From: Heterotrichella gracilis
Lineage: Eukaryota; Sar; Xanthophyceae; Tribonematales; Xanthonemataceae
Length of the DNA stretch: 21,956 nt
Direction: 5' to 3'
Assembly: GCA_032358255.1 (NCBI GenBank)
Contig: JAULBX010029467.1
Span: forward strand, 1-21,956
The notes under the pieces: generated by a model
Seen by the model: the letters and a program-made list of their open reading frames with translations, nothing else
What the model was told of the DNA's origin: nothing
The model's database searches: none
Translations under genes and position numbers: made by a program
Shown here: in pieces, positions 1 to 8,376 of the stretch
Position numbering within the stretch: the first letter of the stretch is position 1
How the letters are laid out: every line of letters starts with the position of its first letter

Positions 1-59
1 TAGGACTGGGGTGAGGCATACCCAGACATGCTAACCTGGCTTCAAAGCTGGAATGCATA

Positions 60-78
60 TACTTACTTACTTACTTAA
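60..78. repeat. Microsatellite (ACTT)n
   Basis: ACTTACTTACTTACTTAA, just over four units, after TGGAATGCATAT. Short 4-bp arrays often end non-LTR insertions, but no element could be tied to this one. Confidence 0.8.
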
Positions 79-587
79 TGACTGGGCCCACCACCTGCCT
101 GGAAGCTGCCCCTCCTTTTCAACTACTAGTGACTGGGCCAGCATGATGGTGGGCAACTAGGTACCTAGTGGAAACTTGTATTCCAACCCAACCCAGGCTG
201 CTCCTCGTGCCAACTAGTAATAAAACATGTCCTTGGCCTGGTGCACTGTGGCACACAGAGTGGGTGTTGGTAGCTACTAGCATTGCGGTCACTTCCATGC
301 TGTTGCGGTTTTGAGCACCCAAAGATATCCAGCCAACTGAGTTGCTCCAGTAGCAATTGGACTAGCGTTTTTCCGACTCACATTAGTCTTCTGCTGGCTC
401 CAACATCAACTTGGTTGATTCAAAACCCAACAAAGTCAGGAAAGCCACAACAATTTGACCTCCAGGATTGCAGCCGCAAATAAACCAGCCATACATGATA
501 ATGTTGCGTCAAACAATTGCCTACCAGTATGGCATACTTGCGTGGACTCACGGTCTAACTCAACTCACCCGAGTGCTGGCTCTCTCT
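79..587. other. Non-coding stretch, no recognised feature
   Basis: Several open frames of 60-67 codons overlap on both strands with no family motif, splice pattern or biased composition. I see no gene here. Confidence 0.5.
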
Positions 588-959
588 GATTTCCCACTCT
601 AGGGCCGAAGACCATGGTCCCGATTCCCCGACAAATTTCGATTTTTTAGAAACAATGCTGCATAGATAACTAGGTTCAAAGTGTACCTACGCTTTAAAGA
701 AACAAATTGTGTTTTTCTGACGTCGCTACAAGTCGTTTTGCCCGCCGACTTTGAGCCGATTTTGAATGCTTTTAAATTCGAATGATTTTGCGACGATGTA
801 CGGGCATCTTCCGCTTTTTTACATTTTCATAAATCTAATAAATCACATTTAGAGTGCAGATTTCGAACATGTTCTCAGAAGTGGTGCCGGAGCTCTGGAA
901 GGGACCCAAATTGCATGGTCCTTGTCCCCCCAATTTGGCGTAGAGTGCCATCACTACAT
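588..959 (-). repeat. Dispersed ~370-bp G-tract repeat, copy a
   Basis: Strand is set arbitrarily so that the G-run reads on the + strand of copy c. Shared blocks in order on the plus strand here: TGATTTCCCAC, CCATGGTCCCGATT, the CGTCG...AGTCGTTTTGC block, GACTTTGAGCCGATTTTGA, TTCGAACATGTTCTCAGAAG, CAAATTGCATGGTCCTTG, CCCCCCAATTTGGCG and AGAGTGCCATCACTA. Nearly full length, with no long ORF and no obvious terminal inverted repeat. Confidence 0.72.
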
Positions 960-1009
960 AAACCCACCTATTGGCAACCCTCCCAACACCCTGAACCCTG
1001 CCTGATAAA

Positions 1010-1135
1010 CTTACATTTATGACGCTCGGGTTCCTAAATGTGTGATGTATGGTAGAGTAGACGGGCCAAAGTGGGTAGGTAAGCCAAGGGCACATGGGTT
1101 TGGGATCAATAGGTGGTTCAAATAGTGCCAGGTAA
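1010..1135 (+). mobile_element. Decayed LINE 3' fragment, same family as 21551-21844
   Basis: Direct nucleotide similarity to 21680-21833: CGGGTTCCTAAATGT, GGTAAGCCAAGGG, GGGATCAATA and GTGGTTCA occur in the same order. About 30-35 nt of the other copy (the part coding for DLLQQDLKTR) is missing between CACATGGGT and TTGGGATCAA. The frame is broken, so this is a relic. Confidence 0.7.
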
Positions 1136-1241
1136 GAGGAGCACCAGCATGCTTGGCGCCGGTTGTGCAGACTGGCTGCTGGTCTTACTGTACATACGAA
1201 TTGCTGGAATGCATGGAACTACCTAATTAACTAATGGTGCA

Positions 1242-1298
1242 CACTAAAACATCTGGTCTACACTAAAACATCTGGTCTACACTAAAACATCTGATTTA
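1242..1298. repeat. Tandem repeat, 19-bp unit x3
   Basis: The unit CACTAAAACATCTGGTCTA occurs twice exactly, then once with changes in the last five bases. Confidence 0.92.
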
Positions 1299-1615
1299 CA
1301 CCCTGTTTTGAAAACGGTGCATGACAAGCGGAAAATGCAAATTTTCTGCTCCCATGAATTCATCAAGAACAACCCTGAGAACAACCCCTGTCTGTCCAAA
1401 CTTGTCTAAAATCCCATTAGACACATGCACACACAATCACCCCCAGACTTAATCTGATGCAAACGGTAGACGGCAAAATACAGAACATGCCCACAATCTG
1501 CTCAGTCACTGAGCTGGGCTAGTACCACTGATGGCGTAGTCCCCTATTATGACCTGCTTTGCAACAACACCGCAGCTCCTCCTGGATTATTGGCCTTCAA
1601 GTTGCTGACGGCACT

Positions 1616-1642
1616 TCTCTGACCATACATTGTGGTCAGAGA
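1616..1642. repeat. Hairpin, 10-bp perfect arms, 7-nt loop
   Basis: TCTCTGACCA (1616-1625) and TGGTCAGAGA (1633-1642). No gene nearby. Confidence 0.7.
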
Positions 1643-1980
1643 CTAAGCGCCCTAGCTCCGGCATGTTGTCAAACACAGAGAAATACAAATACCCAGGACA
1701 GTTTATCACATGGGTGCTTGAGTTGATGCTTGAAATGCTCCCTTTTATGTGTAAAATCAAGTGTATGATCCGTAGTGAATATCAACCAAATATAATGGCG
1801 CCCCCGTTTCTGGGGAATCCTGCGTTGCCCCTTTTCAAGCGCCTTGGGCACTTATCCCGTATATTCAGACAATCCCCAGCAACACTGTTTTGAAATGGAC
1901 TGAGTGGGACATAGATGGTCAAGCTATCAACCACTAGTTTACTGTTTTTCGAAAAATAGAGCTGGTCGGGGTTATAAGCG

Positions 1981-2017
1981 CCATAGATGAGCACAATAAG
2001 GGCCATAGATGAGCACA
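1981..2017. repeat. Tandem duplication, 22-bp period
   Basis: CCATAGATGAGCACA at 1981-1995 and again at 2003-2017. Confidence 0.85.
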
Positions 2018-2422
2018 TTGTTTTACGTAGAACCCAACAATTGACGGATCACCCGGAACGGGGGAGAGGAACGGAAGTAATCAATTGGAAAACAAATCCA
2101 TAGAATAATGTCCATGACAATGACCAGGGTGGCGCAGACGGTGCTATATCTGGCTGGTGGACACAATGGACCTCGCGTTTCTATGCTCTTCCTGGTGCAG
2201 TGGTGTTTGCAATTAGCAATTACGATTTTGGTAAACTACGCTGGCAACAAACGTTTTCTGTGCTGCTGTATGACGGAAGTGTGGAAATAGGCAGAGTAGT
2301 TCAGAGTGTACTTAAGCGATATCAACGTGCACATGAACGAAGGAGGCTATGTGTTTGCACGGAATGTTTCGAGCGGTGGGAGCTGTTATGAGTTCACTGG
2401 TGGATACCATAGTCCTGCCTAC

Positions 2423-2678
2423 CTTGGTGTCGTTTTCTTTTAGAAAGGCATCAAATCTCGCGACATCATCATCCAACATGGCCTCACTCTGTGACAGTGC
2501 GCTCTCCCGCTGTTTAAGTTTATCTCGGTGTTTTACAATTTCGCCTCTTTTCGTGTTGACAGCCATTTGAACCAGAAATATTTCGCGTTTTTTCTTAATA
2601 AATTCCGCAACATCTTCCCTAGCGTGTCTTTTACCGTCGAGCAGAGAGACAGGAGCTTTGACGGCTGGTGTGAAGGCC
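2423..2678 (-). CDS. CFAP100-like gene, exon 2: DUF4200 coiled coil
   Basis: One base plus 85 codons with no stop. The composition is Lys/Glu/Arg/Asp/Gln-rich, with heptad-like hydrophobics from REDVAEF through FDAFLKEND. The open frame extends upstream to 2773 as retained intron and is not coding by this model. This is the strongest family signal in the left third of the window. Confidence 0.8.
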
Positions 2679-3009
2679 CTACAGGAAGGTACGAAACAAG
2701 TATATATCTGAACAGCTATACCAATAGAGGTAATGGCATTGCATCCTGAACCCATGGCCAGGCAGATTGGCACGTCACTTCTTTTGACAGAAACCGGCCG
2801 CCAGCTTACTTGTTCTGGGCTGATATAAATAGGCCGTCACCCCGAGTTCTGGTGTATAATCCTGCTCTTAAAGGTGAAGTACCACCTGCAAGATGGTGAG
2901 CAGGCTGAATATCGGCGGACCCTTGGCGTGCTTGAAAGCTGAAAATGCGTTGGTTGCTAGGAATTTCAAACGGATTGGTGTGTTTGTCGTTGTCCATGGG
3001 TGCCGACAT
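2423..3009 (-). CDS. CFAP100-like axonemal coiled-coil protein (DUF4200), first two exons, 3' partial
   Basis: Seen: exon 1 (2810-3009) starts at an ATG at 3009 and ends at AGAACAA|GTAAGC (phase 2). Exon 2 (2423-2678) follows CGTACCTTCCTGTAG| and ends at ACCAAG|GTAGGC (phase 0). Joined they give 456 nt, 152 residues. Near the N-terminus is NPFEIPSNQRIFSFQAR. Exon 2 begins AFTPAVKAPVSLLDGK and then runs as a charged coiled coil with REDVAEFIKKKREIFLVQM and DDDVARFDAFLKEND. Known: CFAP100 (Chlamydomonas FAP100, MIA1) pairs with CFAP73 in the MIA complex that regulates inner-arm dynein I1, and DUF4200 is the shared coiled coil. Inferred: ortholog or paralog of CFAP100 rather than CFAP73, from the NPF motif and the FLKEND end. 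No later exon could be recognised down to position 1, so the gene runs out of the window or is broken. Confidence 0.72.
2810..3009 (-). CDS. CFAP100-like gene, exon 1 with start codon
   Basis: The chosen start is MSAPMDNDKHTNPFEIP. A second in-frame ATG four codons later is an alternative, and an in-frame TTG further upstream is ignored. The NPF(x)IP...IF motif is expected near the N-terminus of this family. The 66 codons plus two bases join exon 2 as an AAG Lys codon. Confidence 0.68.
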
Positions 3010-3446
3010 CAGTCGCTCCACTGTCTCCGAACAGTGCAAGCGTAATAAGGGTGACGACCGCGTAAAACACCAGGCTGTCTTGTTCCCCTGTCAACGGCAC
3101 AGTTTTGCTTAGTACATGGCGGCAACCTTTCGGCCTAAACCGTTCTGTTTCAGGGGCAACCGTAATATGTAAGGGGTTTATCATGAAAGGAATTCAATTG
3201 CTGAAGCCAAATACGGTATTTGTCAAGTGTAATAAGACAAACAATAGGACTTCTATTACCTTATTACCCTTGCCTATAAGATTTAGAACGGACTGTTTGT
3301 AGGGCCCGCACCGAAAGTATTTCACTGGCGCGAAACGGAAATGTACGGTTAGGGTTGCATCATTAAAGCCGCCAGCCTATTAGGGTTGCATTGATACAAG
3401 GTTTCAAAAAGCCGTAAGTTCCAGCGACCTTTTCGCCCAAGTTTTA

Positions 3447-3600
3447 TTTGGCAGTCACATTCTGAATCTGACATTCAGAGAGCCAACCCCGGCTCGCAAG
3501 ACTGTCGGAGGTGCATAATAAAGTCACCCCGCTTACTAAAACGTATGTGAGTTATTGGAGCCACACTGGCCCCACATTTACTACAAGAACACGCAAAACA
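3447..3600 (+). repeat. LINE 3' tail, solo copy 1
   Basis: Matches 6632-6782 and the window end in order: GGCAGTCACATTC, GAGAGCCAACCCCGGCTCGC, AGACTGTCGG, AAGTCACCCCGCTT, then GGCCCCACATTTACTAC. No coding part precedes it. It carries a local partial duplication (CACATTCTGAATCTGACATTCAG). Confidence 0.65.
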
Positions 3601-3739
3601 AGTTTCCGGAAATATCATCATAACAACTAGTTGCAACTATGAAGTATTTCTCTGGTGTCGTGGACATACAAAAATAAATTGGTGTTCATCATCAACATGA
3701 TGCTGTCCAATTGAAGTGCAGTACTCGCACAACCTATAG

Positions 3740-4690
3740 CTATGCTCATAATCAACGCGTCTCCATCTACCAGCCTCAACCTCAAATCATGGGCACCCAT
3801 CCTAAACCTAGCTAACTCAACCGTATGGCTTTTGCCCAAGTCCCAAGTCAGATCCTCTGCCAATGATCCCCAACCACCACTGTGTATGCCGACATATTGC
3901 ATAGTTCTCCTACTCGCATTGACTGTGTTTGACCTCAAGTATGCCAGCCTCGCTGTTTCCATTGGCTCCTCGATCTTTAGCATTTCCAGGCTGGATGTCA
4001 GGACAGGTACGCCACAAGGCTGGCTTGCTACCGCGCTGGCATCAACCAATTCCCACGCGAGGGGTCTGTGGCCATGTGCCTGGGGATGCGTGTGCTCTGA
4101 TTGAGTTTCGGTGGACCAGGCTGAGGAGCTGTAGCCGCCCTGGCTGTGGTTCCCTGCCCTAGTCACTCCAACCCCTGGCGTCAGATCTTCAGCTCCATTC
4201 GTAGTAACTTACTGATGTACCTGTGCTGTCCATGAGTGCTTCACTGCACGCTGTCGCCATTAATATGCTGACATAATCTAGAAAGTGCCTGTTTCCTTAA
4301 AATTCACCACGCGGAGCCATCGCAACCTTGTACAACTTCAAAATATGCTTCTGCTACACAAACTGCAGAGGTAGTCGGCCAGCTTCATTGTACACCATGA
4401 ATTTTGCCGTAGAAGTCCTGACCCCTAACAATGTTCGCAAATAATATGCGCAAGATTAGCTTGTGCACCTTTTCTAGTGTCTCACAGCCCGTCTGCATGT
4501 ACTGCGTCCCCCACACTTCACAGCCGTATGAAGCACTGGTAAATCCAAGGTATCAGACAGCTGGCATTTCGATTTACTGTTTGTCATGCCCATCATTGCA
4601 CAACCTGCGTGCGCAGCATACCAAACATGGCTCTCCTAGCAGCCACTGCTGATACTTCTACAGCCGCCTTGAAGTCTGCCTTTCAATGAA
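3740..4690 (-). mobile_element. LINE fragment: end of reverse transcriptase and downstream domain, decayed
   Basis: On the minus strand, from about 4680 downward, short frames read AAVEVSAVAARRAMFGMLR, then SYGCEVWG and LEKVHKLILRILFAN, then EAGRLPLQFV, KHILKLYKVAM and FLDYVSILMATACSEA, and near 3790 ELARFRMGAHDLRL. The order matches the region just after the RT core of algal non-LTR elements. Stops and frameshifts separate the pieces, so it is a pseudogene-grade relic. The 179-codon open frame covering 3627-4166 is one piece of it. Confidence 0.68.
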
Positions 4691-4954
4691 AATAAAATCC
4701 TAAATAACAATACTGTTCAACTTTATCTATTAGAGTTCACCCTTAAAGGCAGGGTGAAATTGATCCCGTAATTCCGGTGTGACATTTGGGCTCGCTGGAG
4801 TAAGAGGGGGGGAGGTTGTTTGGTAAAGTCGGTCAGTGGAGCACATAGCTCATATCACTAAAATACCTACCTTAGCCCTGATGTGTATGTGTAGGCACTG
4901 CTTGGCCCATAGGAGCCCAGTACATAGAGCCTATGGGTGATAAGTACTCAGTTG

Positions 4955-5062
4955 GGAAGGGGAAAAAGCGCCCTCAACAGCCTTGTGAGTCCGGGGTGGC
5001 TCCCTGAATGTGACTGTCAAATACATCTTGTAAAATCTTGTAATTATAATATAATTATAATT
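4955..5062 (-). repeat. LINE 3' tail, solo copy 2 (reverse orientation)
   Basis: Read on the minus strand it gives TTTACAAGATTTTACAAGAT, TTTGACAGTCACATTCAGGG and AGCCACCCCGGACTCAC, then a GGGCGCTTTTTCCCC end. The order is the same as in the tail at 21885. It is bordered by a palindromic AT stretch (ATTATAATATAATTATAAT) at about 5043-5062. Confidence 0.6.
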
Positions 5063-5482
5063 GCCAGGCTTGAACCCATTTGGCCCATAATATTGCCAGG
5101 GAAGCCATTTCTTGTCGTAGGTATCTGGGCTTTAAAGCCTCGCAGCAGTTGATATGCAAGGTGTGTTCGAATGGGTTTTAAACCCTTGGTAACACCGCTG
5201 CACGCTGATGTGTGCGCCTGACGCAGCATCCTTGCAACTTGCCCGGGGCATAAAAATCTTCCAAAATTTTCAAGAATTCACTTCGGCCAGAGCCACTTGT
5301 TGATTTCCCACCAGCCTGTTTCCCTAACAACTAGTTGCTTGCACAATTGTATGAATGTTTTATATTATTCACTATAATTATTAAGCACTGTAAAAGCCGT
5401 GCCTGCTGAGGTGAATGACTGGCAGCCGGCCCGGCATGCCGTTGACCACACATATAAGAATATCCAGCCCAAATCTTAAGCG

Positions 5483-5580
5483 AGAAACTGCATCGGCTGC
5501 GGCAAGTACGGCTATGATAGCTTTCTGCAGCAGGTTCAACTACAACATCAGCCGTGCTTGCCACAGCTGATGCAGTTTCT
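5483..5580. repeat. Inverted repeat, 31-bp arms, 36-nt loop
   Basis: The left arm 5483-5513 (AGAAACTGCATCGGCTGCGG and onward) is the reverse complement of the right arm 5550-5580 with three differences. In a plus-strand RNA two of the three would be G-U pairs and one a C-A mismatch. The pairing stops cleanly at both ends. No gene covers it; it lies just outside the LINE endonuclease remnant. Confidence 0.85.
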
Positions 5581-5599
5581 AGCATGATGATCCACATTT

Positions 5600-5925
5600 T
5601 TCAGTAGCATTGTTTGCAGGTTTTGTGGAATTTATGTTTTGGGGCCTGATAGATAGTTTGTACAATAGTACCTGAAGTATCTCTCAATACAGGTGTGGAC
5701 GGGAGGTGCAAAAAAAGTTTGAAGGCACAGTGATCAGACATATGCCAATGCATATTTACACAGTCATGCACCGTGAGTGACTTCACCAGAATGTCGAACA
5801 CTGCAGGTGGGGTCAAGAAATAATCCAACACGTTGGTGCCGCCGTCTGCTTCAAAGGTGTGCTGGCCAAGGATGTCTCCCTTTGTTGTACCATTCAATAG
5901 CCAGGTCTCTGTCACCTGGCAGAGC
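5600..5925 (-). mobile_element. LINE APE-type endonuclease remnant
   Basis: A minus-strand frame reads ELCQVTETWLLNGTTKGD, GQHTFEADGGTNVLDYFL and then MHWHMSDHCAFKLFL. NG-x-x-x-GD-x-x-G-x-x-TF, LDYFL and SDH match the C-terminal half of the endonuclease/exonuclease/phosphatase domain of non-LTR elements, SDH carrying the catalytic His. A stop lies just upstream (TAG before FELCQ). It may belong to the same decayed element as 3740-4690, since the strand and 5'-to-3' order fit, but most of an RT would then be deleted. Confidence 0.65.
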
Positions 5926-6617
5926 TCAAACTACCAAGAAACACCCAATGCACTCCTTGCTCACGGCCACGGGACTGGGTTCTGGTTACTGATCAATCAT
6001 GCAAGGTTAGCGTGATTTCGAGTCAAAACGCAGCGCCATTTGTTCACACAGTGTATTGGCAATGCTTACTCATTCGGGCCTGGTTTCAGGGGTGCTCTAG
6101 GGGTGAAGGCGGCCTCAGGCACTGCCATGCCACTATTCATGCTTGAAATAATAAAAATGTCGCCTGCAGCTTGCAAACAGCAGCAAGGCTATGCTAACCA
6201 GTGCCCACAGATGTCCCAGACTTGCAGGAATGCACATCAAATGCACATCAGATGCCCACAGATGTCCAGGAATGCATCCCATAGTGACCCAATGCAAATA
6301 GTTGCAACTGTACTGTTGCACGGAATACCCTATGTTTAGGTAAATAAAGGTTTACACATGCCCAAGGTGCCTCCCATTTACTTCTCAATAATTGCGTGGG
6401 CACGACTACGAATACAAGGGTACATCACCCCCAGCTTGGCAGACCTAATCTGGGAAGGCACAAGGGCTACTGCACAGTGCGGGTGCAAACGACTTTGGCC
6501 TTGCTGCTTGGAAAATAGAAAACATGTTTATCCCCCTGGGATCCCTACGTACCACCCAAGCAACAGCATAGAGGTTGAAATGCAACTGTGAAATATGGCC
6601 ATCTATTATGAGAAGTA

Positions 6618-6782
6618 TACATTTACAAGATTTTACAAGATTTCATTGACAATCACATTTAGGGTGCCAACCCAGGCTCACCAGACTGTAGGGGGCGCTT
6701 GAAAAAATCACCCAGCTTGCAAAATAGTCTGTAAATTAACGGGGCCACATTGGCACCCACATTTACTACCAAAAGGCTAAAC
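6618..6782 (+). repeat. LINE 3' tail, solo copy 3
   Basis: Contains TTTACAAGATTTTACAAGAT, GACAATCACATTTAGGGTGC, CAACCCAGGCTCACCAGACT, GGGGGCGCTTGAAAAAATCA and CCCACATTTACTACC. It resembles the tail after the LINE at 21551, which ties this repeat to the LINE 3' UTR. No ORF sequence is attached. Confidence 0.68.
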
Positions 6783-8163
6783 GTTTTTCTTTAAATGGCA
6801 TTGTAGCAGCTTTAAAATGTTTTTTTAACATCGTGGTATAGCGGACATTACGATTATTTGTGCTTGCCAGGTGCCCTTGTACCTTTTGGCGCCGCCAAAA
6901 TAATAATAATTGTGAATGACATTAGCAGCACCACCTTTTAGGATTGCTTTCAACCCAAACTTGACAGGCTGGCTTTTTCCCTGCTGTCACCATTATTTAG
7001 TGCAGCATTTATACATTTTTGGGTGGTCCCCTGTCCTTACTGTGGCATTGGCTGACCAACGTCTCCGAGGCATCTCCTGGGCCAGCGTGGCCAGGTCCTT
7101 TTTTTTCTATTTTCCATTCTGTGGTCCATGGTTCGCGGTGGTGGTGCCATGGCTGGAGAACACCCGCAACCTACTCCACATAAATGCTTCCATCTCACAT
7201 TGGTTTGATTGATATGCATGGGGATATCTTCTTGAGGGCCATCAGGCCATTGGTGATATGCTGTCATTGGGGATATCAGTCACTGACTGCAGTTATTGCA
7301 ATGGGGTAATGCTGTATGATTTTTATCAGTCAGTCACCTAACTACTTGTTTGGCATCGCACGGCAGATACATGCTGGGACAATTCCATGTGCGTTTTCAA
7401 CCCAGTTGCACAGTAACAATTTGATTTAAATAATTTAATGGCGACCTCAAGTCCCCCATCAACCCCTAACCCTCGGGAATTCACATGGCATGCTTCCTGT
7501 TATCACCTTCTCAGGATTAAGTGTGATACCTACCCGCTACATGTACTGACAGTCAAACTCTATCATGCAGGCAGGTGGTCACCATCCTGCTCCTTCTGTT
7601 CGCTACCAACCACGTTTGTTGCCTGATAGTCGGACATCTGATAAGCTTGTAAGCTACCATTACTAGGTTCCTATTGCCAGTCCTTTGGGCTCCGTAAATA
7701 CCAATATGGCATCCCACACAACTTTCCACCAGTGGTCTAAGTCCACTCCATCCTGTACAGGATGACATGGCACAATTCAACTGGAAGGTACATGGTGTGC
7801 TTTACAAGAAATGTAGTGCCGCAGAGAGTGCAGTGCCAGCAATAATCTGGCCTGACGGAGTCTGTTTCTATATGCCATAAGATGTCATGCTTGCCAGATC
7901 GTGCATGTCATTGGATTGTTGATTGGCATATTTGCTAACTGCACAATGCACCTTTTAAACAATAGAATGCCTAAAGACAACACATTGCCATATTCAGCAC
8001 TATCAGAAAGAAAGCGTATGTATAGATATTGGTTCCACCTGGCTGCAGGGTGAGCATGTTGCAAAATTTTGTGATTCCCTCTGAATAATAACCAGTATAC
8101 CATGGAGGCCACATCCTAGCACGAGCCTCTGAAAATGCAAGCCAAACATCTCACGCTCTTGAG
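6783..8163. other. Intergenic stretch, 3' side of the TRP-like gene
   Basis: It must contain the 3' UTR of the minus-strand TRP-like gene from 8163 downward. A short minus frame at 7492-7533 reads VGITLNPEKVITGS, reminiscent of retroelement RT sequence. The rest shows no supportable coding or repeat structure. Confidence 0.45.
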
Positions 8164-8376
8164 TTAGCGCTTCTTTTTTGGTGTGCCGAACGCGTTCCAC
8201 TTGCCCCATGCGGTAAGTTCACTGGGACTTTCATTTGGCATCATGGTGGTATGATAAGCCATTGTATTTGGGAGATCTTGTGGATCGTTAAGCACTTTGT
8301 TTGAAGCCCATATTGAAGACCGGGACGCCAATTGCGACGATCTGGATATGAATGCTGAAGACCTGCTTGCGATGAC
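8164..8376 (-). CDS. TRP-like gene, terminal exon j: Ser/Arg-rich tail, stop
   Basis: Acceptor ATGTTTACAG| with a CTAAC branch-like motif 13-17 nt upstream; phase 0. The 213 nt run open to TAA at 8164-8166. The tail holds three SRSS units in close succession (ASRSSAF, ISRSSQL, ASRSSIW), a Pro/Met/Thr-rich stretch and a KKKR C-terminus. Low hydrophobicity and basic clusters indicate a cytosolic tail. No clear AATAAA or TGTAA polyadenylation motif was seen just downstream. Confidence 0.82.
   Translation of the reverse strand, partial: VIASRSSAFISRSSQLASRSSIWASNKVLNDPQDLPNTMAYHTTMMPNESPSELTAWGKWNAFGTPKKKR

Larger units (their letters stand above)
1299..2422. other. Non-coding stretch; possible distant 3' side of the CFAP100-like gene
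   Basis: Minus-strand coiled-coil exons would be expected here if the CFAP100-like gene were compact. I found none: minus frames here are short and lack the Lys/Glu-rich heptads of exon 2. Only the small hairpin and 22-bp duplication listed separately stand out. Confidence 0.4.

Noticed and set aside
1242..1298. CRISPR-like array
   Set aside because: The units are head-to-tail with no spacers; it is an ordinary tandem repeat in a eukaryotic sequence.
2312..2773. 153-codon minus frame taken whole as a gene
   Set aside because: Only its middle (2423-2678) is coding by splice sites and motifs; the ends read through an acceptor (TGTAG|) and a donor (AAG|GTAGGC).
3627..4166. 179-codon minus frame as a host gene
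   Set aside because: Contains ARFRMGAHDLRL and lies in line with other post-RT LINE pieces; treated as retrotransposon relic.
5043..5062. Palindromic AT run as replication origin or terminator
   Set aside because: Short AT palindrome next to a LINE tail; simple sequence is the plainer explanation.
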